A stretch of 64,000 nucleotides of DNA, taken from NCBI RefSeq assembly GCF_963678635.1, contig NC_087065.1, positions 4,614,209 through 4,678,208 on the forward strand, written 5' to 3'. Positions 40,763 through 52,866 of this stretch are shown here, in pieces. The notes under the pieces were generated by a model, which did not search any database, was not told the origin of the DNA, and saw only the letters and a list, made by a program, of their open reading frames with translations. The number at the start of each line of letters is the position of its first letter. Within the stretch, counting starts at the first letter, position 1. The position numbers and the translations under genes are program-made. Source of the stretch: Symsagittifera roscoffensis. Lineage: Eukaryota > Xenacoelomorpha > Acoela > Convolutidae.

Positions 40763-43700
40763 ATGATGCCTGCCCTTAACCGAAACGAGAAAGTGAATCG
40801 TAAGGACTGTGGAAATCTGTATATTCGTCAAAACGCAGCTCGACATCGAAACAGATGTGGAAAACAAAAAAAACATACGTGTCCAAACTGTAATTTTTAT
40901 ACAAAGCGCAAAGAGGAGATGGGTTATCATGTTGCGAAGAAGCAGGCTGAACCAAGTTCGAAGCAGTCGACGGTTTGTCCTTCTTGCGAGCAAGAGTTCC
41001 CAAGTTATTTTTCTCTCCAACAACATCGGAGAAACGAACAGGGAGCAAAACAACTGAAACCCAATGATACTGTAGCGGACTTGAACAAGATTGCGGAGGA
41101 AGAAGGGGAAATGGTGAAAAACTAAAGGAGATACTTAGTGCCTGTCAACATTTTCTGGTGGATACGGAGATAGAAAAAGGAAGATATAAGGTATTTAACT
41201 TCCAAATGTCCAAGTTAGTGACTAAAATAATTAACGAGAAACTTGAAGAAGTCTTCAACAAGCTCGGTTCTGCCGCTAAAATCAACATTGCTCTGGGTTT
41301 TGATCTTCGAAGAATTGAGACTGGTGAAGATCGATGTTTCTACGTCCATGAAATGTTGTGGAGCAATGTACCCAAGAACGCCAAAACACAAAATGGAGAA
41401 TCAAGTTGATTACTAACGTTACAATTTTTGCTGCTTTGCTGAAAAACATCCCCATGGGATGTCCGGATTCTGTCTTACCCGAACCTTTATTACGACATAC
41501 GCAAGTGAACTGTCTTTTATCTAACAAGGACAAGGAACCTTACAAAGATCATTTGTGTCTTTTCCGTGCATTGGCCATGTACTTGAACGGACATAATGAT
41601 CTCGACTCTCACACTTCTAGATACTTTAAAAGTGTATCAAAGTCTGGTTATGATCGTAAACGTTTTCGTGGAGTTTCAGTAGAAGACTTACCTGTTGTCG
41701 AGGAAATTGTTCGAAGGAACATCTTTATATACGATTTCGATATCCCAGAAGGAGAATATGTAGGAGAACTAGCTCGACGAAGTATTGGAAGATTTGACAG
41801 AACAGTCAAATTACTGAGATTTAATAATCATATCATTCATACAAATGATATAGATAGTTTCTTCAAGTGTTTCCGGTGTCCTAGTTGTGATACTTTCTTC
41901 AAAAGATCTGACTTTCTCAACAAACATCTTCTGAGATGCAAGGACCGAGTGAAACATATTTAAACAAAGAACGTCTATGAGCTTCGCGAAACCTTGTTTG
42001 AAAAGCTAGAAGGATTCAGTCTTCCAGTTTCTGAAAACAACAAGCTTTTCAATAATCTAGCATTTTTTGACTTTGAGTCGATTTGTGTTCCTACAGAGGA
42101 ACTAAAAGAGACGCAAACTACTACCTGGATTGGAAAACATGTCCCCATTTCAGTCTCTATATCATCGAATCTGATTGATGAACCCGTCTTTTTGTACAAC
42201 AAGGATCCACAGAACTTTATTAATGATTTTGTAAGCAAGCTTGTGCTGTTGGCTGAAAAAAAATAAGCTGGAGATGAGAACAAACTTTCAAAATATTGAA
42301 ACAGTTGTCAATGAAAGAATGAAAAAGATCTTTGATCAGCTGAACAAACGTGGCAAAAACTATTCAAATATTAAATTTGAGCACGAAGACGAATGCATTG
42401 AAGATTCGGAAAAAGCAGATATGTCAACACAATTCTTGCGAATTCAAAAAACTCAACTCATTGATTTGAAACAACATCTGGAGAGATATGTAAATACTTT
42501 ACCTGTTTTTAGATTTAACAGCGGTAGATATGATTTAAACTTGATCAAGTCCTACCTAATCAATATTTGATTCGCGATAAAAAACAAGAAACATCCGTCA
42601 TCAAAAAATCAAATGACTTTATATCTTTCAAGTTTGGAGATGTACAATTTCTCGACATAATGAAGTTTCTGGGAGGGGCAACTCGATAAAGCTAGCAAAA
42701 CGAAAAAATTCTTTCCCTATGAGTGGTTTGATAACCCAGACAAACTTGACTTTCCTGAATTGCCACCGTGTGAAGCCTTTTTCAGTAAACTTAGAAACAA
42801 CAATCCTCTAGACGAAGACTTCATTGATTATGAGAAGCTTAGAAAAAGTGGGTTTGACGAACAACAGGCACTGAAAAAGCTTCAAATCAAGACTGTTCCT
42901 CCATCTGGTTTGGTGACTACAATTATTTAGAAGAGACTTGGAAGAAAAATGGAATGACTGTGTTCAAAGGCTTTTTGAAGTGGTACAACAAAGAGTATGT
43001 AGTTCCAACCCTGGTGGCAATGCAAAAAATGATTCAGTTTTATCATAACAAGGGGATAGATATGTTGAAGATTGGATGCACACTCCCAAATCTAGCAAAC
43101 ATATGTCTACACAAATCTACAAATTACAAGCTTTATCCATTTTGCGAAAGTGATAAAGACTTGTGTGAAAAAATTAGAGAGGACATGACAGGTGGACCTT
43201 CCATTGTTTTCACTCGAAAAGCTGTAGTTGATGAAACATACATCAGAAATTCATCAAATGTTTGTAAATCAATCGTTGGAATTGATGCAAGCCAGCTTTA
43301 CCCTTTCTCAATGTGTCAAGATATGCCAACAGGACTGTACACGAGATGGGAGTTTGATACTGAAATGCAGAAATTCAAGGCTATACAAAATCGAACTCGC
43401 AACTTTGAGAATAGGTTCATGACTTTCTATCAAGAATCAAGACCAGAATGTAAAATTGAGAGTTTTTTTACATCTGGAAAACAGAAAAAAATCGACTGTT
43501 TTAATGTTGATGGTTACTGCGATCACTGTAAAACAGTATTCGAAGCAATGGGATGTTACTACCACTTCTGTTCCTGTCAAGAAGCTCGTTCCTCCTTAAC
43601 AGAACAGGATATTGTGCGAGGAAACAAGAAGAGAGAGATGGATGATATGCGACGAGAATACATTAAAGAGAAAGGATACAAAGTGGAAGAAATGTGGGGG

Positions 43701-44806
43701 TGTGACTGGTGGGAAAACTTCAAAACCAATGGCAAGATCAAAAATCACGTCAAAACCCACTTTCCCTATAAAATACCTCTCTCTACAGACTCCCTTCTAG
43801 CAAAAAAAGATGGATTTCTTTTTGGCTACGTTCAGTGCGACTTAGTTGTTCCAGATGAGCTAAAATCAAAATTTGCCAATTTTCCTCCAATATTCAAAAA
43901 CACTGAGGATGGAAGAAACGATATTGGAGACTACATGAAAACGTATGCAATCGAGAACGAAGTGTTAAAGCATCCTCAGAGAATGCTGATATCTAGTTTC
44001 AAGCTAGAAAATGGAACAGTTATAACTCCTCTGTTCAACTTTTATATGGAACTTAGATTGCAGTGCACCAAAATTTACCGTTTTGTTCAATATTCTCCTC
44101 GGAAATGCTTTAATAATTTCGTGTCAGTCAGTGGTTGATGCTAGAAGAGAAGGAGATGAAAACTGAACATACAGAACCCATCATCGTTGCATTTTTCATA
44201 CTGCAGTATGCGAAACTGAGAATGTCGGAACTCTACTATAACTTTTTCGACAAATTTTGTGATGTAAACAAATATGAAGAGTTAGAGATGGACACACACT
44301 CGCTTTACTTATCTCTTGCTGAAGAAAATTTATACGACTGTATCAAACCAGATAAGAGAGCTGCTTGGGAAAAAATGAGGGAAAGTGACTGCAGAGACTC
44401 TTTCAAGGCGGATGCAAAATCGAATTTCTTCCCTCGAACGTGTTGCAGCACGCATAAAAAGTATGAAAAGCGGGAGCCGGGACTTTTTGAAGAAGAATGT
44501 AGATGTACAGAAATGCTATGTTTCTGTAGCAAGACATATTGCTGCCATGACAACAAGTCAGGTAAGTTCAAATTTAGCAGTAAAGGATTAAACAAGCGAG
44601 TTCTCGAAGATTCTGGAGATGGACCCATGTCAAAGTACAGGAGAGTGCTCGATGAAGCAATCAACTTAAGATCTACAAATAGAGGATTCAGAACTATAAA
44701 TTATATGGTGGCAACATATGAACAGACAAAGAAAGGACTAAGCAATTTTTATTCAAAAAGACAAGTACAAGATGATGGAATTCATACAAAACCACTGAAC
44801 TTTTAA
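40763..44806 (+). pseudogene. Type-B DNA polymerase with N-terminal zinc fingers (PolB)
   Basis: Read in pieces 40763-41125, 41158-41409, 41358-41963, 41994-42266, 42241-42570, 42954-44138 and 44135-44806, separated by frameshifts and stops. In order: Cys/His fingers (CPNCNFYTKRKEEMGYH, CPSCEQEF), a further finger (CPSCDTFFKRSDF) near 41880, exonuclease-like FFDFES (Exo I) and SGRYDLNLIKS (Exo II), then the palm motif A as GIDASQLYPFSM, and a Cys-rich C-terminal region with FFPRTCC ending HTKPLNF. Motif B (NSxYG type) is absent: the sequence jumps from FNNFVSV to TEHTEPI. Motif C reads MDTHSLYL, with His for the second Asp of DTD. It is therefore catalytically dead. Family: the Polinton/adintovirus-like PolB group. 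Confidence 0.8.
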
Positions 44807-44863
44807 GAACTGATCTGGTCTAGTAAATTTATTCATGATGTCGTATTATATTGGTTTTTTGAT

Positions 44864-44917
44864 AATAAAATTTAAAACTTTTTGTAATTTATTTATTTAT
44901 TTTTTATCTCTAATAAA
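44864..44917 (+). promoter_or_regulatory. Two AATAAA polyadenylation signals after the polymerase
   Basis: AATAAA at 44864-44869 and 44912-44917, 58 and 106 bases after the stop codon. Confidence 0.5.
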
Positions 44918-45011
44918 GTTTGATTTTTTTCGAAATCTCTGTAGGTGTCAGCATTGTTTCAATTAGGTAGAAAGTAAGATTATCTAATAAATTAGGTCAA
45001 ATAATAAAAAT

Positions 45012-45388
45012 TCCAAGTTTTTGCACAAAAACTCTTACCATTGACTTACCATGAACCAAAAAACTAAAAACAAAACCTTAATTCTACAATCTACACGTAA
45101 TTAACAATTAATTGTTCCCAATTAGATAACACGCGCCAAAAATTTTGCGGAAAAAATAAACATTTCCACACAAAAACCAAAAAAATTACGTTTTTCTTAC
45201 CATTATCTTACCATCACACTGAAACCTTTCCATCGGTATTCCCTATCTTAATACATTGTGACTCTATGTCTATACCCAATCTTAATACATAGCATGGCAG
45301 ACCGGAAATCGATAACGTAACTTAATACATGAGGTCTGCCATGCGCCCCCCCCCCCCCCCCCCCACTTAACCTCCAACATCTACTACT
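45012..45388 (-). repeat. Right terminal inverted repeat
   Basis: Reads inward from 45388 on the minus strand as AGTAGTAGATGTTGG. It contains an 18-base C-run (about 45346-45363) opposite the G-run of the left end, the TCTTAATACAT words and the GGTCTGCC/GGCAGACC pair. It matches the internal copy 24944-25302 over its whole length and the left end over about 300 bp. The direct repeat GGCCCT follows at 45389. Confidence 0.8.
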
Positions 45389-45457
45389 GGCCCTTATAAA
45401 GCAGATTTTATCCACTACTCGAATTCCTTCTGTTTTGGGTCCACGGCACCTCTATAG
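45389..45457. repeat. Right target-site duplicate and right part of the palindrome
   Basis: GGCCCT (45389-45394), then 63 bases that are the inverted counterpart of 18905-18970 at roughly 85% identity. Ends CACCTCTATAG. Confidence 0.65.
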
Positions 45458-45836
45458 GACCAATCAGGATGACGCTAGTTCCATGGGCAGTCGGTATGCG
45501 GTTCTAGTTGAATGTAACGGTAGTAGATTCCCTAGCCCCCAGTAGGATTAGTGCGGGGTCAGTTTGTAACCGTGATAAGGTTGCCGTTGAAGCTGAAGAG
45601 CGAAAAAAAGATAAGCATAAAGACTTTGTTCATGTTGGATATCTTTTTCAACCGCTAGCTTTTGAGATTCAGGGCGCGGTCGACCTACCACAGAAATTTT
45701 CGAACAAGTTTTGTAAGAACCTAAGTATAAGTTCGGAGGAACTCAGGGCAGACAGCTTTTTAACAGAGATTCTCGCTGGCAATACAGATTGCGAACGCCG
45801 GGTTGTGACTGGAATGTGTGATGGGTTTTGACTGGA
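45458..45836 (+). pseudogene. RT relic, 3' part
   Basis: Resumes the C-terminal end of the RT family after the nested insertions: MTLVPWAVG near 45469, then NVTVVDSLAPSRISAGS, a charged RKKDKHKDF stretch, then QPLAFEIQGAVDL and SFLTEILA. A frame change separates the first block from the rest. Collinear with 17330-18904, with a gap of some tens of codons where the palindrome entered. Confidence 0.6.
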
Positions 45837-46609
45837 ATGTGTGATGAAGGGACTCCTGACTGTAACCTCGGTTACTATATATTTTTGACCTTCTGATTAC
45901 CTCCCTTTCCACCAAAATCGGAATCTCAATAGGAAATGTGATTTTTTTTTCAAAACGTTGCATCATTTGTGTTTCTGTTCCGACCTTTATATTCGGGTGT
46001 GTTTTAGTTCTTTTTTTTTGTTTTTCACGCAAAATGGGGTACACAAATAATCATCGGACTGAGTTGACTCATATAAAAGCCCTTTCAGTCGAACGACATA
46101 AAAAAAAAATCCAAAAAACTTTCCCAGTGTTGAGTAAAAGGAGTTTGAAATATTTGATTTTGCATTTATTTTTGAGCGAGCAAAGCGATAGAGCAAAATT
46201 CGTTTTAAAAAATTTACTTTTACTTAGACCTATAGCCTAAAAAAACTTAATTTTAGCTTTAAAAAGCTAGTGTTGGATGTTAAATTTTGTGCTTCGCTGG
46301 CAATGAAAAATATCTGAAAAAATAAAGTGGAAAAAACGTTTTAAAAGTATTGTCATTTTTGCTTATCATTATTTTGAAGACAACTGTTGGCTTTTATGTT
46401 GAATTCACTAAGTTTCTACGCGTTCGTATAGCTCTCAAATCGCAACCAGCGCTACAATTGACGCTAATGTATAAAAAGAATCGATTATTTTTCAATTTTA
46501 AGTTTATTATGAATATGATCGGAATTTTCTGTGCTATTTGCACAGAAACCGGCTATCCTTGTTTTTTCTTTGACATTAGTTTTCAGTGATTCCTATAATG
46601 CTTTTTCAG
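45837..46609. repeat. Copy of the dispersed ~1.1-kb repeat family, 3' part
   Basis: Blocks GGTACACAAATAATCATCGG near 46036, CCTTTCAGTCG near 46080 and GCTATCCTTG near 46551 match 51930-52520 and 59770-60310 in order. No credible ORF. Confidence 0.5.
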
Positions 46610-46615
46610 AAAACT

Positions 46616-49600
46616 ATGGACTCTGACGAAGATTTAATAAATATACTGGACAATGTGTCGAAGTCATGTACATCTGCTGTACGGAAAAAAGAGAAAGCTG
46701 AAATGTCACATGGCGATAACCAGTTGTTTTCATATGATCAGAGCAAAAAATCAAATAAGTCTAATAGCTTATTAGAAGACCTGCTAGACGAGTTCACAGA
46801 ACCTCTCAACGGAGATGTCAAAACTACTAGCTCGTCAGGGTACTCCATTCCCAGGTATTATAGTTCATGGTATGATTTCAACAAGTGGATAAAATATACC
46901 GCAGTGTCAAGTCTTAACTCTTCTAAAGTGCCTCGTCAAAAAATGATCTGAAATACCTGTTGAAAGTTTTTTTTGCTTTAACACATACCAGTATATTCCG
47001 GGTCTGAAACTGCCAGTTTTCACTATTTTCGATTAAGCAGAGAAGAAAAAGTAAAGCATGTGATGTGAAACATTTTGAACGCGAAAGCTGAATTATTCAG
47101 TACAACTTTCTTCTAATCTGTTGCTTCTTTTACAGAAGCGGACGAAATTAAATGCAAATTCAGGTTTATCTATTATATATTTAAATGCGGGCTTCACTAT
47201 CTCGCCATGTTTAAGCTTTTTCAACGTATTCTTTTTGCATGTTTAAGCTATATCGTATATTGCAATGGTTAAGAATTTTTTTTTCGATTTTTCCAATTTG
47301 ATTTTAGTTGTTATTTTACCGAGTTTAAATTAAGCAGCCCAATATCGAATTAGGGTTTGCGAATTTGGCCTCCAGTTTTGAATAATCGAATCATTTTAGT
47401 TAGGGAAATAAGACGATTTTTGAGGTTTTTTCAAAAATTTTCAGCAATTTCAAATAACAAATTAGTTTACAAAACTTAAAGTTCCCAACCCTGTATTTGG
47501 GTGCTGTCAGAGTACTCTAAGGAGTTACAAATCTTGCCTCCAAATATGACTGTTCAAATCCTTGTAGTTTTCGAGATATGACGTTTTTTGTGATTTTTTC
47601 AAAAAATTTTTCAGAAAACTTAAATTTATTTTTTTGAATTCTGAAATTCCCAACCCTGTAGTTGGGTACTCTCAGAGTACTATCAAGGATCGCGAATCTT
47701 GCCTCCCAATATGACTGCTCAAATCCTTGTAGTTTTCGAGCTATTATGTTTTTTGTGATTTTTTCAAAAATTTTCAGAAAATATTAAATAATTATTTCTC
47801 AAAATTTAAAATTCCCAACCTTGTAGCTGGGTGCTATCAGAGTACTCTAAGGAGTTACAAATTACAAATGATGTCTCCAAATCTGACTGTTCAAATCCTT
47901 GTAGTTTTCGAGATATGATGTTTTTTGTGATTTTTTCAAAAAAATTTCAGAAACTTATATTAGTTTTTTTTCTGAAAAATCTGAAATTTCCAACCCTGTA
48001 GTTGGGTCCTGTCAGAGTAATCGCAAATATTGCGAATCTTGCCTCCTAATATGACTTCTCATTCTTTGAAGTTTTCGAGATGTGACGCTTCTTGTGATTT
48101 TTTCAAAATTTTCAGAAAACTTATATTAATTTTTTTTCGCAATTTCTGAAATTCCCAACGCTATAGTTCGGTGTTGTCAGGGTACTCTAAAGAGTTGCAA
48201 ATATTGCCACATGCGACTGCTAAAAGCGACTGCTCAAATGCTTTTAGTTTCCGAGATGTGACGTTTTTTGATTTTTTCCAAATTTCTCAAAGAACTGATC
48301 TACAAAGAAATTCAAAAAATGTGAAACTACTAGCTTGATGAAGATACAATCTTATTCTCAGCGTACACCCAGGCGTCTCAAATCTTGCCTCTTAATATGA
48401 ATGCTCAAATCCTTTTAGTTGCCGAGATAAGACGTTTTTTTTTCTTTTTTTTTTCTGGAAACTTAGGTTTAAAAAAATTCACAAAGTTTTGGAGTCCTAA
48501 CCCTATAGTAGGGTGCTCTCAGGGACTCTCAGTGATTGCAAATCTGGCCTCCAAATTTTTCCAGAGGCCCATTAAGTTTTCGAGATGACGCTTTTAAAAT
48601 GGGAATAAAAAGATTTTAAAGTTCGAAATTACCAACCCTGTAATTGGGTGCAGTCAGAGTACACTAAAAGTTTGCAGATGTTGTTTCCAATATATGCGGT
48701 TTTTCACGAGTTGTCGAAAAATTTCGAAGCACCGAAGGTGCGTTAAACGCTAGTATTCCTTTAAATGTGTATTTGGGGCCACAATTAATTTGAAGTTCAG
48801 CAAAGTTTTTTCATGGAACTTGAGCAAAAGATTAGAGTTACTTTTAATGAACTTATCATTTTTTTGTTTAGCAGTTTTTTACACTAGCAAGCAGTTAATG
48901 TATTAGTACGAACGTACGAACCTTCTTTTTTTCTAACCTAACTCGCAAATAAAATAATTCATTAAGAGTGTTCACTTGTGCGCCTTTTTGTTATAATCAA
49001 GATCTCCAGATCCTAGCATCTGTTCTCTGCTTTATTTGTGGCTTGTGATGTAATTCGCGTCCGTGGCTGAGTTGTTAATGCGTGAATCCCATACTCTTTA
49101 GGTCGAAGATCGAATCCGAGACGTAGCCGAGTTTTTACTAATTCGATGCTGATTTCTATTTTTCTTTTTGTACTTTATAGAGAAGCTTCGCCTCTGTGTC
49201 AAGTTGTGTGAACATGTAAGAACAGCTGAGCTTAGTCAAGTTTGTGCACTGATTATTTCAAGTTTCATCATTGAAAATGTTTCACTTTGCATGGACAATG
49301 TTTTTTTTGTGCTTGTTCGAGAAAGAGTTCAGTCCGATGCAAAATTCAGCGCAGATGGTTAAATCATGACAAGACCCGGTTTAAAATGACAAGCCTTTGC
49401 GACCAAAAATTGATAGGTCCATTAGGGTTAGCTCTGATTTGCTCTCGGTCCATGTGAAAAGTTTTAGGAAATTCGAAGCAAATATTGTCTAAAAAGTGAC
49501 ATTGAATAAGCATTCCGAAGAGTTGAAATTGCGCTTAATTTTGTCCGGCAGTCTAAATTTTGTGTTTTTTCCCTTGCGATAAGCTAGGGTATTGCTATCG

Positions 49601-52600
49601 GGCACTTACTTTGTTCACAGGATTAATTTGGTGGAATTGGCAGTCATCTCCAATTCTGTACGTTCGTCAACAAGCAGACAATTTTTGAGAATGTCTGCAT
49701 TTTAAATTCCCGTACTGCTTGATTTTTTAAAATATTGGTTGTAAATTTATCAGCTCCTATTTCAGTATAGCAGTTTTTTTTCGTTTTTTTCTTCTCTTTT
49801 TTTGTGCTCAAAGGGTTGCGGTTAATGATATGTCGGCCTCGAGGCCTCTTTTTGAGTCGTTTAAGGAGCAAATTGTTTTATCTAGTTTTGAGTTTTTTTT
49901 TAGTTTTATGGTTTTTGCGGCGCAACGTTTGTGCTCAAGAGTTTTCGGCTTTTTTACCGACAACTTAGTAAGTTTGTATTGTAAGTTTGTGTTTTACATT
50001 CAATTGTCTTATTTCGTTGCATTTTTTCTCGAAAGGAGTTTTTGTTACTGACAAATGCAGGAAATTTTTGTAGATACTTTTTTACGGCTTTAATCTCGTT
50101 TTCTGTGGGTTAGTTTGTCATGCTATATATGCTTGGTAAGCTTCACTTCGCCTCTGATTGTAAAAGTTCTGAAAGGTGCAAGTAATTCAGTTCCAACATT
50201 TCGGATTTTTTTTTGAATAGTTTTTTGGTTTTTTTTCTGTTTGATTTCATTCGTTCATCCGTAAGTTGTGATACTAATTCATTTTGGTATCGCAAGTGGT
50301 GTTTAAGTTTTGTTGGGGCTACTTTTTAAATGATGAAAGTGACCGATGTGCTGTTTTTCATGCCGGTCTAGCAGCATACTTTTTCGAGTAAATACTTTTC
50401 TATGCTTTTCAAAACGTTAATGACTGCAACCTTATATTAAGCGAAATCTAATATATACAATTTGCCGAAACTAAATTGTTCTGATTGTCGTGAAAAAATA
50501 GTGAAATTATTTGCTTGAAAAATCTTTCCGTTTTGATTACATTCGCTTTGTAGATATACAATAATTTTTGTATGCAAACGCGTAAACCACTTGATATCAA
50601 TCTGGTGGATACTTTTTTGTAGTCTGTATGACTATTTGACTATCATTGGGCCTATTGTTTCAGCTATTCTTCTAGTGCAAATCAAAGCCCAATTATTACT
50701 AGCCAATCAGAGTGCAAACAGAGCAGCTGTGCCACCCCCAAATTAGGAGGAGTTTCCACTGAAGAAGAGAAAACAGCGAAAATGGGTGGGTGTGTGAGGC
50801 TACACTGTGTCAAGTGTGACAATAGGTCAGTGTCATCCATTTGAATATTCTTGAGAGCATGTGTAATAGGTTTGGAATCATTAAAACACGCCTCTGAGTT
50901 TCAAACTGTTTACAATGTGTTTAAAAAACACGTTTCAAACACTGTTTAAAATGTGTTTTAAAAACAAGTTCAATAGCGTTCAAAACTCATAGCCATTATA
51001 AACTACAAATAGCGTTCACTAGCTCATTTTCGTTATATTAACATACGGGAGCGTAATGTTATGTTACGAGTTCACTTTTTTGCCCAACCCGCAAATGAAA
51101 GTGCTCATTTAGTGGCACTTTTGGTTGTATAACATTGGCATTTAAATGACATCTGTTTATTGATGGCCAGTGTTCGCAAATAACAGTGTTCGCAAGTGGT
51201 CGTGGCGCAGGTGCGAAGTCGCGAGACTCTTTATCTCCGTTTTAGGGATTCGATTCAGGCACATCATGAATTTCGTGCGAAGTGAGCGTTGTGTGTTATT
51301 ATGACTACCTTTCTCCGGTTTAACCGCTTATAAAAATACTCATTTGGTGGCATTTTTGCTACAATTATGATCTGTAGCCTTGGCAATTTCAAAGCTTCTG
51401 TTCTCTGCTTTTTTGTGGCTACTGTTTGCCGATCTTAAGCTACCATAAGATCTTAGGGGATGTAGGATTTTAATTGGATAAATTTTCGCCAGCTCCACAA
51501 GACTCGAAAGGATATTCAGTCCGGTTGATTTACGAAATCGACTTGGAATAAAAAAGGACTTATCAAGCCTATGCTTAGAGGTGCATAGTTTTCTGAATTT
51601 GAAAATTTTTTGATGTTTTGTTTTCTTACAACATGTTTACACAAGCAAAGCTTAATTTATAGTAATAATTTTCTTTCTTTTTCCAACCTAAGTCGCAAAT
51701 GTTGTTGCGAAAAAATGTGTTGACATTGAAAGTGTTCGTTTTGATCAATAACCAGCTATTAAGTACAGCCAATGCACAGACTATTATATTAATTGTGTTA
51801 ATTATTTAATGCAAATTTCAATTGTTAAAACTAACTCAGATCTGTATTTAAGTTGTTTTGATATAGGTACCTGACAACAAACAAATTATAACGAAAAAGC
51901 TTAACATAATTAAGTTAAATAGTTTGACAGCGCAAATGAGTCGCTTTTTGTTCCAACTATTCGAAAAATGGGGAGGAACTTTGCATTAGGGTGCTTTCGT
52001 TTTGTTTTGTTTTCCTCGCAAAATCAGGTACCACAAATAATCATCGGAATGGTTTTAATGATATATCAGTTTAAAGACCTTTCAGTCGTGATTCGAACGA
52101 CATCAAAATATTCAATTTTTCTCAGTTTGATTTTTAGTCCTATTTCGAGCGAGCAGGTGTATTTATGCTTAACTTAAGCAATTTATAATAACTTATTTGT
52201 GTTTAATTTTAAGTTTACTCAAATAAAGTTAGTTTTTGGAGTTTTTTTAACGCCATTTTGAGAATGAAAAAAATTCAGCAAAATATTTGAAAAAAAATAT
52301 ATATATTTTAAAAATTTTTCTGGTCATGTTTCAACAGAAATAGTTATCCGATTTGCTTATTTTTATGATTGTCGAATATGCCTAAGCTCTACTAGTTCTG
52401 TGTTCATCTCTTTTTATCACGCCACGCAAAAAAAACGGCACTCATTTGAAAAAATTTTTAAGACTGGTCGGAACGTTCTGTGCTACTTGCACAATAACCA
52501 GCTATCCTTGCTTATAACTTGTTTACTTGCTTTTAAAAAAATAATCGCCGATGTCGGAAGCAATTATTAAAAAGCAACAAATTCGTTGGTTTTTAAAGAC

Positions 52601-52866
52601 TGTTCATACATTAATTTCTTTACTTAAATAAACATCATGCTTTTAATAGAGTTGTGAGTTTCGCCCACAAGGAATGGGTTGAGGACAGTTGCGACTACCT
52701 CTTCTTCCGAAACTCCTACCCGGATCAGCAGAGGCTGCAGAAAGCGTGGAGGCAGAAGAAGGGATGGGGGGCCTACTGTTGTCAGTGCAATTGGATCTCA
52801 GTCAACTCTCTCACTCTTGTCAGTTCAGTCAAAGATCTGAAGTGGATTTGCTCTAAACACTGCTGA
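46616..52866 (+). CDS. CFAP418: CFAP418 (C8orf37) orthologue, three exons
   Basis: Exons 46616-46854, 50676-50825 and 52650-52866 join in frame to 201 codons; human CFAP418 has 207. The N-terminus is acidic (MDSDEDLINILDNVSKS, then SLLEDLLDEF), as in the family. The C-terminal RMP domain gives the identification: LHCVKCDN, then WVEDSCDYLFFRN, then AYCCQCNWISV, DLKWICSKHC. All donors (AG|GTATTA, AG|GTCAGT) and acceptors (TTCTAG, AATAG) are canonical. In animals the protein is ciliary/photoreceptor-associated and mutated in human retinal dystrophy; the function here is inferred by orthology. The ATG at 46616 follows a possible acceptor at 46609, so a 5' UTR exon may exist. Intron 1 (3.8 kb) holds a tandem array and a SINE; intron 2 holds further repeats. 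Confidence 0.9.
47390..48700. repeat. Tandem array of ~168-bp units inside CFAP418 intron 1
   Basis: The landmark GGGTGCTGTCAGAGTACTC recurs at about 47499, 47663, 47826, 48002, 48168, 48511 and 48645 (steps of 163-176 bases, one double step), together with CAAATCCTTGTAGTTTTCGAG and a TTTTTTGTGATTTTTTCAAA block. Eight or so diverged copies. No coding potential. Confidence 0.75.
48885..49190 (+). repeat. SINE-like repeat with tRNA-like module, copy 1
   Basis: Shares GTGTATTAGTACGAA-like, TTCTCTGCTTTATTTGTGGC and ACTTTATAGAG blocks with 55655-55960. Between them is a tRNA-like part at about 49060-49130 (CCGTGGCTGAGTTGTTAATGC and B-box GATCGAATCC). No target duplication identified. Confidence 0.5.
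51050..51450 (+). repeat. SINE-like repeat with tRNA-like module, copy 2
   Basis: More diverged. tRNA-like part at about 51190-51265 (GGTCGTGGCGCAGGTGCGAAG, then GGGATTCGATTCAGGC), followed by TCTGTTCTCTGCTTTTTTGTGGC near 51400. Confidence 0.4.
51930..52520. repeat. Copy of the dispersed ~1.1-kb repeat, 3' half
   Basis: GGGGAGGAACTTTG, CAGGTACCACAAATAATC, CATGCCTAAGCTC-like and CCAGCTATCCTTG blocks in the order seen at 59760-60310. Lies in CFAP418 intron 2. Confidence 0.55.

Larger units (their letters stand above)
19025..45388. mobile_element. Polinton/Maverick-like endogenous virus element, rearranged and decayed
   Basis: The ends are inverted repeats (AGTAGTAGATGT outward at 19025 and its complement ending at 45388), flanked on both sides by GGCCCT. 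A 6-bp target duplication and an AG-start are the usual marks of Polinton integration. Contents match the Polinton gene set in part: capsid protein, adenovirus-type protease, P-loop packaging-ATPase fragment, type-B DNA polymerase with zinc fingers, plus small ORFs. No RVE-type integrase could be found; it may be lost or too decayed. Internal fold-back and tandem duplications inflate the length to 26.4 kb. Nearly all genes carry stops, frameshifts or missing catalytic residues, so it is an inactive old copy. Confidence 0.8.

Noticed and set aside
19025-45388. An integrase (RVE) gene expected in Polintons
   Set aside because: No DDE-type or zinc-binding integrase pattern was seen in any frame; its absence is reported and no call is forced.
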